A stretch of 64,000 nucleotides of DNA from Lachnoclostridium sp. Marseille-P6806 (GCF_900625025.1 NZ_LR130583.1:54998-118997), one strand, 5' to 3'; shown: positions 8,941 to 17,562, counted from the stretch's first letter. The notes: generated by a model from the letters alone, not told the origin. Numbers and translations are program-made.

Positions 8941-10032
8941 TCATTTCAGCTTCATATCCCCCTCCCTGACCCAGCCGATCCGGAGAAGAACAAGATGGAA
9001 CAGCGGGCAGAGGACGGCAGGCAGGACAAAGCATACGGCGGCAAGGCCGATCCAGTCCCACGCGGTGACGGAGGTCCGGAGGCCGGCGGCGACGTCGTTC
9101 ACCCAGCCGGTGTAGACGCCGATCTGGCCGACAAGGCCGCAGGTGCCCATGCCGGAGGCCACCGGTGTTCCGTTCATTTCCAGATGGAAAAGGCAGGTGG
9201 CGAGAGGGCCGGTGATGGCGGAGCAGAGAATCGGCGGAATCCAGATGCGGGGATTGCGGACAATGTTGCCCATCTGGAGCATCGAGGTGCCAAGTCCCTG
9301 TGAGACCAGCCCTCCCCAGCGGTTTTCGCGGAAGCTCATGACGGCGAAGCCGACCATCTGGGCGCTGCAGCCGGCGACCGCCGCGCCGCCCGCAAGACCG
9401 GTAAGGCCCAGCGCCGCGCAGATCGCGGCGGAGGAAATGGGGAGCGTCAGAGCGATGCCCACAATGACCGAGACAAGAATCCCCATGAGGAAAGGCTGCT
9501 GACCGGTCGCCCACATGACGAGAGCTCCGACTTTCATCGCGGCATTCCCCAGCGCGGGGGCCCACCACGCGGAGAGCGCAATGCCGGAGCCGATGGTGAC
9601 GAGCGGCGTGACGAGAATATCGATTTTTGTCTCCCCCGAGACCGCCTTGCCGAGCTCCGCCGCCACGATGGCGACGAAGAGAACGGCGAGCGGCCCGCCC
9701 GCTCCGCCGAGGGCGTTGGAGGCAAAGCCGACCGTGATCAGAGAGAACAGCACAAGGGGCGGACAGTGGAGAGCGCAGCCGATGGCGGCCGCCATGGCGG
9801 GGCCGCTCATGGCAGCGGCGAGACCGCCGACGGTATATTCGCTTCCGGCAACGACGGCGACCGGAGCGGTAAGGAACGAAATGCGGAACTGCGATCCGAC
9901 CGTGTTGATGATGGTTCCGATGAGCAGAGAACAGAAAAGCCCCTGCGCCATGGCGCCCAGCGCGTCGATGAGATAGCGCTTTGCCGAGATCTCGATGTCT
10001 TTTCTTTTCAGAAATGCCCTGAGCTTTTCCAT
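8941..10032 (-). CDS. PfoR-type PTS sugar transporter subunit IIC
   Basis: The 363-residue polytopic membrane protein has very Gly/Ala-rich helices and the segment SNALGGAGGPLAVLF, characteristic of the PTS_EIIC_2 (PfoR, COG3641) family. These proteins resemble the sugar channel of phosphotransferase systems, but their substrates are poorly known. No EIIA or EIIB partner is encoded nearby. ATG 10032 is supported by AAAGGAGG seven bases upstream; the extra 12 residues before it lack such a site. It converges on the ABC operon and lies 64 bp downstream of an AraC gene on the same strand, so both may share a transcript. Confidence 0.85.
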   Translation of the reverse strand: MEKLRAFLKRKDIEISAKRYLIDALGAMAQGLFCSLLIGTIINTVGSQFRISFLTAPVAVVAGSEYTVGGLAAAMSGPAMAAAIGCALHCPPLVLFSLITVGFASNALGGAGGPLAVLFVAIVAAELGKAVSGETKIDILVTPLVTIGSGIALSAWWAPALGNAAMKVGALVMWATGQQPFLMGILVSVIVGIALTLPISSAAICAALGLTGLAGGAAVAGCSAQMVGFAVMSFRENRWGGLVSQGLGTSMLQMGNIVRNPRIWIPPILCSAITGPLATCLFHLEMNGTPVASGMGTCGLVGQIGVYTGWVNDVAAGLRTSVTAWDWIGLAAVCFVLPAVLCPLFHLVLLRIGWVREGDMKLK

Positions 10033-10096
10033 CCGGAGCCTCCTTTGCCGGGTGCGGAACAGACCCACAGTGCCGACCTATGTGTCATGACAGGTG

Positions 10097-11011
10097 TCAA
10101 GCGAGATTATACGCGGCGGCATCGGCGCTGTCAATCGCTTCGGTGCGGGACCGGGCTTCCTCCCGGAAGCGGCGGGGGCTTACACCGGCAAACCGGCGGA
10201 ATGCGTTGGAAAAGTGCTCGGCGGAGGAATAGCCGAGCTGATCGGCGATGGAGGAAATGGAGCAGGAAGAGGACTGGAGAAGAGCGGAGGCCGCATTCAT
10301 GCGGGCTTCCGTTTTTCGTTGCTGAAAGGTCTGCCCGTACTGGAGGCGGATCAGACGCTCGGTCTGTCTCGGGGACAGTGCAAGGCGGCGGGCGAGCGCA
10401 TCGAGTGTGAGAGTCTGATATTCATAGAGAAAGCTCTCATCGAGGATGATGGATTTCTGATCGGAGAGCGGCGTTCTGGGGAGCGCGGCGGTCTCCTCCG
10501 GCCCGGCCTCCTGACAGCGGCAGCTGCGCGCCATGGCGATGACAAGGAGCTGCAGACAGGAGCGGCAGGCCTCCGTGTAGCCGGGGCGCTTTTCCTCAAG
10601 CTCGCGAAAGAGCCGCTCCATGATGGGGCGGACGCCCTGCGTATCGCGGCCGATCCAGAGCCTTGCGGCGCGGAAGCTCCGCGCGACGGAATCCTCGCCT
10701 CCCCGGCGGCGGTCGGAGGACACATGAAAAAATACGCAGTATTCCTCCATCGGTTCGGCGGCGTCGGTCTGCTGCTCGTGCTCGATGTGAGGCCCCGTCA
10801 CGAACAGGGTGCCTGCCTGCGCGGGGTAGCTGTGTCCCTCGAGGACGACCGTTCCCTTTCCGGCGGGGATCAGATGGATTTCATAGCAGTTTTCGCTGTG
10901 GCGGTGGCGCGGAATATTTTTCTGAAACTGCTCAAAGACGATATTGAGGGGACGGAACGTGCATCCGCCGAGTGTAAAATTCAAATCGAGGCTGTCATAT
11001 CTTTTTTTCAT
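10097..11011 (-). CDS. AraC family transcriptional regulator
   Basis: The protein has 304 residues. The N-terminal cupin contains RHRHSENCYEIHLIPAGKG. The C-terminal two helix-turn-helices end with QLGYSSAEHFSNAFRRFAGVSPRRFREE. The open frame extends far upstream on the minus strand, but that extension is antisense to the dehydrogenase gene. ATG 11011, with AAAGGG nine bases before it, is the credible start. It is divergent from the dehydrogenase (252-bp gap) and upstream of the PTS-like gene, so it could control either; position does not decide. Confidence 0.88.
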   Translation of the reverse strand: MKKRYDSLDLNFTLGGCTFRPLNIVFEQFQKNIPRHRHSENCYEIHLIPAGKGTVVLEGHSYPAQAGTLFVTGPHIEHEQQTDAAEPMEEYCVFFHVSSDRRRGGEDSVARSFRAARLWIGRDTQGVRPIMERLFRELEEKRPGYTEACRSCLQLLVIAMARSCRCQEAGPEETAALPRTPLSDQKSIILDESFLYEYQTLTLDALARRLALSPRQTERLIRLQYGQTFQQRKTEARMNAASALLQSSSCSISSIADQLGYSSAEHFSNAFRRFAGVSPRRFREEARSRTEAIDSADAAAYNLA

Positions 11012-11263
11012 GGCAAATACCCTTTGGACAAAAACCTGCGCTGACACGACATATTTTATCATAAGTGGACAGATGGCAGACTGTGAATCTGCGGTGTGCT
11101 CGGCTATGATAGAGACAGAGAAAGCCGGAGACCGGCGCGGGAGGCATGTATCAGTCCGGCCGCCGGCAGAGGGGGACTGCGGCTGCGATGTCGTGTGCGC
11201 GGGGCAGTCGGGCAGAAACAGAGAGAAACAGGAAGAAACATTCAGAAACGGAGGGGACAGGCT

Positions 11264-12319
11264 ATGGCAGTAAAAATGATCGGCGCGATTCTTCCCGGCA
11301 ACAGCACTGTGGAGCTGAAGGAATTTGAGGTTCCGACGCCCGGCTTCGGGCAGGTGGTGATCAAGACGAAAGCGTCTACGATCTGCGGATCGGATATCCG
11401 CTGCATTTACCGGGAGCATCTCGGCAAAGGGCCGGAGGGCTATATTCCCGGCATGGTGGCGGGGCATGAGCCCTGCGGGCAGATCGTGGAGGAGGGCCCG
11501 GGCCTGAAGCGCTTCAAAAAGGGCGACCGCGTGATCGTCTATCATATTTCGGGCTGCGGGGTGTGCTATGACTGTCGTAAGGGAAATTATATTTCCTGCA
11601 AGAGCCCGCTTCGCGCGGCCTACGGCTGGCAGAGAAACGGCGGCATGGCGCCCTATATCCTCTGCGATGAGAAAGACCTGATTCCGCTGCCGGACGAGCT
11701 TTCCTACAAGGACGGCGCGCAGGTGGCCTGCGGCTTCGGGACGGCTTATGAGGCGCTGGAAAAAATCGGCATCGGCGGCGACGACGCGGTGCTTGTCGTC
11801 GGCCTCGGCCCGGTCGGCCTCGCAACGCTGATGCTTGCGAAAGCGATGGGCGCGGAGAAGCTGATCGGCGTTGAGATGAACGAATACCGCATCGGTCTGG
11901 CAAAGGAGCTGGGACTTGTGGACTATGTCTTCCAGCCGAGTGACCACGTGGTTGAGGATATTCTCGCCGTGACCGGCGGCCATGGCTGCGAGAAGACCAT
12001 CGACTGCTCGGCGGCGGATGCGGGCAGACAGACGGCAGTCCGCGCGGCGCGCGATTACGGAAAGATCGCCTTTGTGGGCGAGGGACATTCCGTCACGCTC
12101 AATCCGAGCCCGGATCTCATGCATCCGACGAAGACCATTTACGGCTCGTGGGTCACCTCTCTCTGGAGGATGGAGGATCTCGTCGAGCATCTTGTCCGCT
12201 GGGGCATTCACCCCGATCAGCTGATCACGGATGAGTTCCCGGTGGAAAAGGCGGCGGAGGCGTATGCGCTGATGGCGAGCGGAAACTGCGGCAAGGTCGC
12301 GATTGTCTATCCGGACTGA
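11264..12319 (+). CDS. Zinc-dependent medium-chain alcohol/polyol dehydrogenase
   Basis: This 351-residue medium-chain dehydrogenase oxidises or reduces an alcohol or polyol with NAD(P). Catalytic zinc ligands are visible as Cys41 (TICGSD) and the His68-Glu69 pair (AGHEP). The four structural-zinc cysteines are Cys98, Cys101, Cys104 and Cys112. The Rossmann motif is VVGLGPVGLATLMLAKAMGA. Sorbitol, threonine or sugar-alcohol dehydrogenases are the closest general type; the substrate cannot be read. GGAGGGG precedes ATG 11264. An aldo/keto reductase follows 174 bp later, so the pair may handle a carbonyl/alcohol couple such as a keto-sugar or polyol. Confidence 0.88.
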   Translation: MAVKMIGAILPGNSTVELKEFEVPTPGFGQVVIKTKASTICGSDIRCIYREHLGKGPEGYIPGMVAGHEPCGQIVEEGPGLKRFKKGDRVIVYHISGCGVCYDCRKGNYISCKSPLRAAYGWQRNGGMAPYILCDEKDLIPLPDELSYKDGAQVACGFGTAYEALEKIGIGGDDAVLVVGLGPVGLATLMLAKAMGAEKLIGVEMNEYRIGLAKELGLVDYVFQPSDHVVEDILAVTGGHGCEKTIDCSAADAGRQTAVRAARDYGKIAFVGEGHSVTLNPSPDLMHPTKTIYGSWVTSLWRMEDLVEHLVRWGIHPDQLITDEFPVEKAAEAYALMASGNCGKVAIVYPD

Positions 12320-12493
12320 AATGAACAGAGAGAGCTTCCGCCGCGGGTGCGGGAGCGTGTGCGGCCTTGCAAAGGCACTCCGGGTGGATGTGGTACTGCC
12401 GCCGGGAGTGCGGGAGTGTGTGACGCCCCGCGGCCTGCCTGCGGAGGAGACGTGTCACGGGCAGGGCGCTTTGGAAAGGAAAAGGGAGGAGCG

Positions 12494-13501
12494 ATGGGAG
12501 AATATGTGGATTACAGCGCGAGCGTTCCCGTGAGGAGGCTTGCGGACGGTACGCCGATCCCGGCGATCGGGATCGGCACATTCGGCTCCGATAAATACAG
12601 CCCGGAGCAGATTGCGGAGGCGGTCTATGGCGCGGTAAAAAGCGGCTACCGCCTGATCGACTGCGCGTCGGTCTATCAGGACGAGGACAGGATCGGCGAG
12701 GTGCTGCACCGGCTGATGGAGGAGGGCGTCGTCCGCCGCGAGGAGCTTTTTGTCACCTCCAAGGTCTGGAACGATCAGCACCGCGAGGTGGAGAAAGCAT
12801 GCCGGAAGAGCCTTGCGGATCTGCGGCTCGATGCGATCGATCTGTATTTTGTGCACTGGCCGTTTCCGAATTATCATGCGCCGCACTGCGACGGCGATTC
12901 GAGAAATCCGGATTCCAGACCGTTTTCCGTGGAGGAGTTTATGGATACATGGCGCCAGTGTGAGGCGCTCGTGGACGCGGGACTGGCAAAGCACATCGCC
13001 ATGTCCAATATGACGATTCCGAAGCTGGAGGCAGTGCTGCCGCTCTGCCGGATTCAGCCGGCGGCCATTGAAATGGAGCTTCACCCCTCCTTTCAGCAGC
13101 GCGAGCTGTTCGACTATGTGGTGAGCCGGGGGATTCAGCCGATCGGCTTCTGCCCCATCGGCTCGCCCTCGCGGCCGGAGCGCGACCGCACGGCGGAGGA
13201 TGTCGCGGATGTCGAGCTCCCGTCGATACGCCGGGCGGCACAGGCGCATCAGGACCATCCGGCGGTGACCTGCCTCAAGTGGGCGGTTCAGAACGGCCAG
13301 ATTCCGATTCCTTTCTCGGTGAAGCAGCCGCAGTATGTCGCGAATCTCAAGGCGAGCTTTGAGGACCCGCTGACGGAGGAGGAAATGGCGGAGATCGCCG
13401 CGGACGACAGAGGCTGCCGGCTGGTCAAGGGACAGGTTTTCCTGTGGCCCGGCGCGACGGACTGGGAAGCGCTCTGGGATCCGGACGGCGTGATTGTGTA
13501 G
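12494..13501 (+). CDS. Aldo/keto reductase
   Basis: The 335-residue NADPH-type reductase has an (alpha/beta)8 barrel. The catalytic tetrad is visible as Asp56 and Tyr61 (DCASVYQDED), Lys90 (VTSK) and His121 (YFVHWPFP). Substrates are probably aldoses, keto-sugars or small aldehydes. AGGGAGG precedes ATG 12494; the open frame upstream (from 12347) is GC-rich noncoding DNA without a good start. It probably belongs with the zinc dehydrogenase ahead of it, because both are on the plus strand with no terminator seen between them. Confidence 0.9.
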   Translation: MGEYVDYSASVPVRRLADGTPIPAIGIGTFGSDKYSPEQIAEAVYGAVKSGYRLIDCASVYQDEDRIGEVLHRLMEEGVVRREELFVTSKVWNDQHREVEKACRKSLADLRLDAIDLYFVHWPFPNYHAPHCDGDSRNPDSRPFSVEEFMDTWRQCEALVDAGLAKHIAMSNMTIPKLEAVLPLCRIQPAAIEMELHPSFQQRELFDYVVSRGIQPIGFCPIGSPSRPERDRTAEDVADVELPSIRRAAQAHQDHPAVTCLKWAVQNGQIPIPFSVKQPQYVANLKASFEDPLTEEEMAEIAADDRGCRLVKGQVFLWPGATDWEALWDPDGVIV

Positions 13502-13599
13502 GATGCGGTCATATGCCGCCCTCGAAGCCGTGCTGAGGCCGCGTTCACGGCGGCCGGAATAACGCGGGGGCCGCCGGCGCAGGGGCTGCCGGAATGCAG

Positions 13600-13628
13600 T
13601 TGCAAATGCCGTGCCGGGATGCTATTCT
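13600..13628 (+). promoter_or_regulatory. Promoter of the NSS transporter leader
   Basis: TTGCAA at 13600-13605 and TATTCT at 13623-13628 are 17 bases apart. The predicted start near 13635 would give a leader of about 130 bases ending in the hairpin at 13726-13765, before the transporter gene. Confidence 0.65.
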
Positions 13629-13725
13629 TTTGTCGTTGACGGCATCGGTTGGAAACAGCGGCAGAGCGGACGGACGCGGTGAACTGCAAGGCGGGCACAG
13701 CGGCCGGTGAATGAAGGATATGCAG

Positions 13726-13765
13726 CGCCAGACAAGATGTTCAGAATCCTGTCTGGCGTTTTTTT
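13726..13765 (+). terminator. Intrinsic terminator or attenuator before the NSS gene
   Basis: CGCCAGACA (13726-13734) pairs perfectly with TGTCTGGCG (13750-13758) and is followed by seven T residues. It lies 225 bp past the aldo/keto reductase but only about 100 bp after a good promoter and 27 bp before the transporter start. That placement fits transcription attenuation or a short terminated RNA better than the end of the upstream gene. The 13502-13725 stretch holds no gene. Confidence 0.85.
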
Positions 13766-13792
13766 ATGCCTCATGAAAGGGTGGAATCATCT

Positions 13793-15130
13793 ATGGAAAA
13801 CAGGGAGCGTCTTGGAAGTCGGATCGGATTCATCATGCTTTCGGCCGGCTGTGCGGTCGGCTGCGGAAATGTCTGGAAGTTTCCGTGGATGTGCGGGCAG
13901 AGCGGGGGCGGCGGCTTTGTACTGGTCTATATTCTGTGTCTCCTGCTTCTGGGACTGCCGGTGATGGTGATGGAATTTTCCATCGGACGCGCGTCGCAGG
14001 TCAGTCCGGTTCATATGTATCAGAAGCTCCAGAAGCCCGGCCAGCGCTGGGGGGTGTTCGGCATCGTCTGTCTGCTCGGCAATATCGCGCTGATGGCGTT
14101 TTATACGGTCGTTACGGGCTGGATTATTTACTATTTTGTAAAGTTTCTCATCGGTCGGAATGAGAGCTTCGGCTTTGAGATGATGATCCGGGATCCGGAG
14201 ATCAACGTGCTGTATCTTCTGATCACGGTCGCGCTGTCCTTTTATATTCTCAGCTTTAATCTTCAGAAAGGGCTTGAGCGCATCACAAAATATATGATGT
14301 CGGCGCTGCTGATTCTGATGGTGGTGCTCGCGATCCACAGCGTGACGCTGTCCGGGGCGGCGGAGGGGCTCTCCTTTTATCTGATCCCGGATTTTTCCAA
14401 GATCAACGGCTCCGTCGTGGTGGCGGCGATGAATCAGGCGTTTTTCACTCTGTCCGTCGGCATGGGCAGCATGGCGATTTTCGGAAGCTATGCGGGCAAG
14501 GAGCGGGCGCTGATGGGCGAGGCGGCCAACATCATTGTCATGGATACCTTTGTGGCGGTGATCGCGGGCGTCATCATGTTTCCGGCGTGCTTTACCTACG
14601 GGCTTGAGGTCAACGCGGGGCCGAGCCTCCTGTTCGACACGATGGCGAGCGTGTTCAATCATATGAGCGGCGGGCGCTGGTGGGGCGCGCTGTTCTTCCT
14701 GTTCATGGTATTTGCGGCGGTTTCGACCGTGCTGGGAGTCTGTGAGAATATTCTGGCGATGGTCCGCGAGCTCACGGGCTGGAGCCGTCCGAAAGGCTCC
14801 CTGATCTGCGGAGCCGGTATTTTTGTCCTCGCGCTGACGACGGCGCTGGGCTACAGCGTGCTGCACTTCCAGCCCTTTGCGGAGGGAACGGCGTGGCTCG
14901 ATCTGTGGGATTTCATCGTGTCCAACAATGTTCTCCCTCTGGGATCGCTTGTGATGTCGCTGTTCTGCTGCAACTCGTTCGGCTGGGGCTGGGACCGCTT
15001 CGTGGCGGAGGCCAATACCGGGCGGGGCATGAAGGTGCAGGCGTGGATGAAGCCGGTATTCCGCTTCGTCGTTCCCGTGGCGATTCTGTTCATTTATATC
15101 TACGGCATTGCGACATTCCGCTGGCGGTAA
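13793..15130 (+). CDS. Sodium:neurotransmitter symporter (NSS) family amino-acid transporter
   Basis: The 445-residue polytopic protein belongs to the LeuT/TnaT superfamily and drives uptake of an amino acid or related amine with sodium. The first membrane segment carries the family motif CGNVWKFPW, and the protein has about eleven hydrophobic segments. The start at 13793 is preferred over 13766 because AAAGGGTGG lies upstream; 13766 begins directly after the T-tract of the terminator. The substrate is unknown; bacterial relatives carry tryptophan, leucine or tyrosine. It is followed after 36 bp by an AIR-synthase-like gene in an apparent two-gene operon. Confidence 0.9.
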   Translation: MENRERLGSRIGFIMLSAGCAVGCGNVWKFPWMCGQSGGGGFVLVYILCLLLLGLPVMVMEFSIGRASQVSPVHMYQKLQKPGQRWGVFGIVCLLGNIALMAFYTVVTGWIIYYFVKFLIGRNESFGFEMMIRDPEINVLYLLITVALSFYILSFNLQKGLERITKYMMSALLILMVVLAIHSVTLSGAAEGLSFYLIPDFSKINGSVVVAAMNQAFFTLSVGMGSMAIFGSYAGKERALMGEAANIIVMDTFVAVIAGVIMFPACFTYGLEVNAGPSLLFDTMASVFNHMSGGRWWGALFFLFMVFAAVSTVLGVCENILAMVRELTGWSRPKGSLICGAGIFVLALTTALGYSVLHFQPFAEGTAWLDLWDFIVSNNVLPLGSLVMSLFCCNSFGWGWDRFVAEANTGRGMKVQAWMKPVFRFVVPVAILFIYIYGIATFRWR

Positions 15131-15166
15131 TTCTCCGCGATGCGGCCGGGCGCCGGAGGTGACGGG

Positions 15167-16390
15167 ATGGAAGAGAACATGGGAGAAGAACGCGGACAAA
15201 AAGAGACGGGGAGTCCTGCTGCGGGGCACCTTCTGAAAACGGGAAAGCTCCGTGAGGCGGTCTTGCAGCGCTCGATCGACAAACGCCTTGCGGGCGTGCG
15301 GAGGACGGCGGCAGCCCGGGAACCCGGGGAACCGCTGGTGATGCAGGACGCCGTGATTCTGAGTCCTTTTTCGGAAGAGGAAGCGACGCCCGTATCCGCC
15401 GGTATATTGATCCGTCTTGCGTTCTGCCGGATGCAGAACCGCTTCGCTGCCCGCGGCGCGCTTATGAAGACGGTCGCGCTGTCGGTGCTTTTGCCGGAAA
15501 ATACGCTGGAGGAAACGCTCCGCGGGATGATGGATGAGCTCGCGGCTCTGTGCCGGGAATACGACGTCGTGGTCGCGGACGGTCACACCGAGGTCAGCGC
15601 CGCGGTGCGGCGGCCCGTGGTCAGTCTCACGGGGATCGGATTTATGAGAGGCGCTCACCGGGGCGAAGAACGGCTGTCCGGCGGCCGGGACGGAGAGCCC
15701 AAAGACCTGCGGGGTACGCTGCCGGTAATTTTTATGACCGGATACGCCGGCAGTGCGGGGGGCGGGCTGCTCGCATCGCTCTCCGGATCGAACGCTTTCC
15801 CCGAAAAAAGCTGCCGGCAAAGAAATCGGCGCTTTTCCGAAGCGTTTCTGGCATCGGCGAGGGCTGACCTTGAGACAAAGCAGCTCCTTTCGCTGCGTGA
15901 GGCGGAGATTCTGTTTGGACTTGGGCCTGCAGAGCCGTATGCGGCGCGCTCTTCCGGCAGCCGGGACTGCCTGCGCAGAGAAGAACAGCCGTCCGGGACG
16001 TTTCCGCTTTATCTGCGGGCGATGGGCTACGGGGGCGTCTGCACGGCGCTCTGGAAGCTGGCGGGGGAGCTGCACTGCGGGCTTACGGCGGACAGAAAGA
16101 AAATCCCGATCCGTCAGGAGACGGTGGAGCTTGCTGATTTTTATCGGATCGATCCCTATCGGATGGACTCGACAGGGTGCCTCCTCGGGGCGGCGCCGCG
16201 CGACCGGGCGGAGAGAGCCGTTCGCTGTCTTGAGGAAAACGGATTTTCTGCGCGGGTGATCGGGACGCTCACGGATTCCGAAGACCGCCTCCTTGTGAAT
16301 GACGGAGAAATACAATATCTGAATATGCCGCAGGGGGATGCGCTGGGGGAGCTGGCTCCTGCTGTTTATCTGAATCCTGAGCATGAATAG
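15167..16390 (+). CDS. AIR synthase-related (PurM/HypE/ThiL-like) protein
   Basis: The protein has 407 residues. A central DGHTEVSAAVRRPVVSLTGIG and a C-terminal half with AERAVRCLEENGFSARVIG resemble the ATP-binding AIRS fold shared by PurM, HypE, ThiL and SelD. Such enzymes activate a carbonyl or carboxamide oxygen with ATP. True HypE ends in a PRIC cysteine motif, which is absent, so hydrogenase maturation is unlikely. GGAGGTGA supports ATG 15167. It follows the NSS transporter closely, suggesting it acts on the imported compound or a product of it; this is inference. Confidence 0.65.
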   Translation: MEENMGEERGQKETGSPAAGHLLKTGKLREAVLQRSIDKRLAGVRRTAAAREPGEPLVMQDAVILSPFSEEEATPVSAGILIRLAFCRMQNRFAARGALMKTVALSVLLPENTLEETLRGMMDELAALCREYDVVVADGHTEVSAAVRRPVVSLTGIGFMRGAHRGEERLSGGRDGEPKDLRGTLPVIFMTGYAGSAGGGLLASLSGSNAFPEKSCRQRNRRFSEAFLASARADLETKQLLSLREAEILFGLGPAEPYAARSSGSRDCLRREEQPSGTFPLYLRAMGYGGVCTALWKLAGELHCGLTADRKKIPIRQETVELADFYRIDPYRMDSTGCLLGAAPRDRAERAVRCLEENGFSARVIGTLTDSEDRLLVNDGEIQYLNMPQGDALGELAPAVYLNPEHE

Positions 16391-16601
16391 TAACATGAGC
16401 TGCTTAATGACAGAGGATTTTGATTGTGATAAAAATTCTTTTCGTCTGCCATGGCAACATCTGAACTTGCCTAGAGAAACGGCGGAAATAAGCCGTTCCG
16501 TAAGGGATGTATCTGATTTACACCTTTTGAAGGTGAACTACTCGATGAATGATGAGAGCACTTTGCGTGATGCAGGGTTCTTTTTTGGGGTTTGATGGAG
16601 G

Positions 16602-16662
16602 AAAACTTTGGATTGACCATCAAAAACTATGGATTGGACAGTAAAAATTTTGGATTAAAGAG
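16602..16662 (+). repeat. Three imperfect tandem repeats of 20-21 bp (possible transposon end)
   Basis: Three consecutive units, 16602-16621, 16622-16642 and 16643-16662, share the pattern AAAA-x-TWTGGATT. Serial transposase-binding repeats of this size are typical of IS21-type ends. The surrounding 16391-16777 stretch has no convincing gene. It also holds a small AACGGC/GCCGTT inverted repeat near 16478-16498 and, from 16672, the end of an IS1634-type relic. Confidence 0.5.
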
Positions 16663-16671
16663 AAGCGAATA

Positions 16672-17251
16672 GAGTATAATCCCATTTTTGACAGTCGAAT
16701 GAACTAAAAGCAGCCGTAACCCCAGTGCTTATGCAGGATTACGGCGGCTTCCGTTTTTCGTGAAATGCGTATACTCTTCAGAGGTCCCTTGATCTGCGGA
16801 TGATCCCAGCCATGGATTTCGGCGTTATCAACTCATAATCCGTACGGAATCCGGCACTTTTATGCAGATCATCTGTCAGCTGTGTGCGTGTGTAATTCGG
16901 GAGATATCCGTAATCATCCAGTTTCCGCATATCCATATCCCTCAGGGTGTGAATGATGTCTTCACAGATGTACTTTTCTTTCAGCTGCTTTTCCAGGATC
17001 CTGTAGATCATAAGTGAAATAAAACAAGTGAGGAAATGTGCTTTGATCCGGTCGTCTCTGTGAAGATAAACAGGCCTTGCCTCGAATTCTGATTTCATGA
17101 TCCGGAAAGATTCTTCGATTTCCCATCTGTCATGATTGATTTTGGCGATCTGTGTCGGATCCTCATCGAGATTTGTGCAGACAGCATAAAAGCCATCATA
17201 CCTGGCCTCGTGAGGTGGAATCTGAAGGAAGCCGGATGTGGGGCGTAACAA
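16672..17251 (-). mobile_element. Decayed IS1634-type insertion sequence, copy 1 (3' part)
   Basis: The outer end at 16672-16699 is 26/28 identical to 32750-32777 beside the other relic, so it is probably the element's terminal region. A hairpin follows (16708-16719 with 16739-16750), which on the minus strand is followed by TTTT and would terminate the transposase transcript. The transposase reading frame survives only for its last part. Confidence 0.7.
16778..17251 (-). pseudogene. IS1634 family transposase, C-terminal fragment
   Basis: About 157 residues remain of a DDE transposase normally over 500 residues long. The catalytic Glu region is visible in HDRWEIEESFRIMKSEFEARPVYL, the hallmark Y-(2)-R-(3)-E-(6)-K-like segment of IS4-type transposases, followed by the C-terminal tail ending GFRTDYELITPKSM. 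The N-terminal two thirds and the first catalytic aspartates are missing. The frame breaks near 17251, where unrelated sequence begins. Its tail is clearly homologous to the fragment at 32844-33038. Confidence 0.85.
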
Positions 17252-17345
17252 GCCAAAGCCCCATAACTACACGGAATCATGCATGATAAATGTGGCAGAT
17301 AGATGGAGAGAAAGAAACGTGTGGTACCCGGGGAGATCTGCTCGG

Positions 17346-17435
17346 TATTCTTTGACTGATTTAGGCAAGAGCCTGAAGCCTATTCTTGACGTCCTGTGGA
17401 ATTGGGGCGAGGAATACAAGGCTTCCTTGAAATGA
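17346..17435 (+). pseudogene. HxlR family regulator, C-terminal scrap
   Basis: Thirty residues, YSLTDLGKSLKPILDVLWNW and following, match the conserved end of the winged-helix HxlR/MarR-like DNA-binding domain. The preceding codons are unrelated IS-derived sequence, so the N-terminal two thirds of the gene has been lost. The remainder of the 17252-17685 gap contains only this scrap and the hairpin at 17527. Confidence 0.75.
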
Positions 17436-17526
17436 ACGCAGGCTGTCTCTGTCTATCCGTATGTAAGAGTCGAAAATTAGAGGCTGAAAAAGCCTGATTT
17501 CAAGCCGTTTTTTAAGCATAAACGTT

Positions 17527-17562
17527 GATGGGTAAGGTGTTTGCACCTTACCCATCGATTTT
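17527..17562. terminator. Perfect 13-bp hairpin, bidirectional terminator candidate
   Basis: GATGGGTAAGGTG (17527-17539) and CACCTTACCCATC (17544-17556) form a perfect stem with a TTTG loop, followed by GATTTT on the plus strand. It lies between the broken HxlR gene and the converging yitT-like gene. Confidence 0.7.

Noticed and set aside
12321..12533. Small frame (about 70 codons) between the zinc dehydrogenase and the aldo/keto reductase
   Set aside because: No ribosome site, no motif, overlaps the reductase start, and the composition looks like GC-rich spacer.
13636..13725. Known riboswitch class in the NSS leader
   Set aside because: Glycine, THF, lysine, guanidine and T-box consensus features were looked for and not found; reported only as an unassigned leader.
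15167..16390. HypE hydrogenase maturation factor
   Set aside because: The C-terminal PRIC-type cysteine of HypE is absent and no hyp genes are nearby.
13787..16396. Very long antisense open frame (869 codons) opposite the NSS and AIR-synthase-like genes, and similar ones at 3716-5752, 6074-8098, 36846-38567, 43068-44612 and 45871-47808
   Set aside because: They are Arg/His/Pro-rich mirror frames of high-G+C genes, have no ribosome sites and no recognisable motifs, while the opposite strand carries clear family signatures.
16383..16595. 70-codon frame after the AIR-synthase-like gene
   Set aside because: It overlaps the preceding stop without a ribosome site and leads into IS-end repeats; more likely element-derived spacer.
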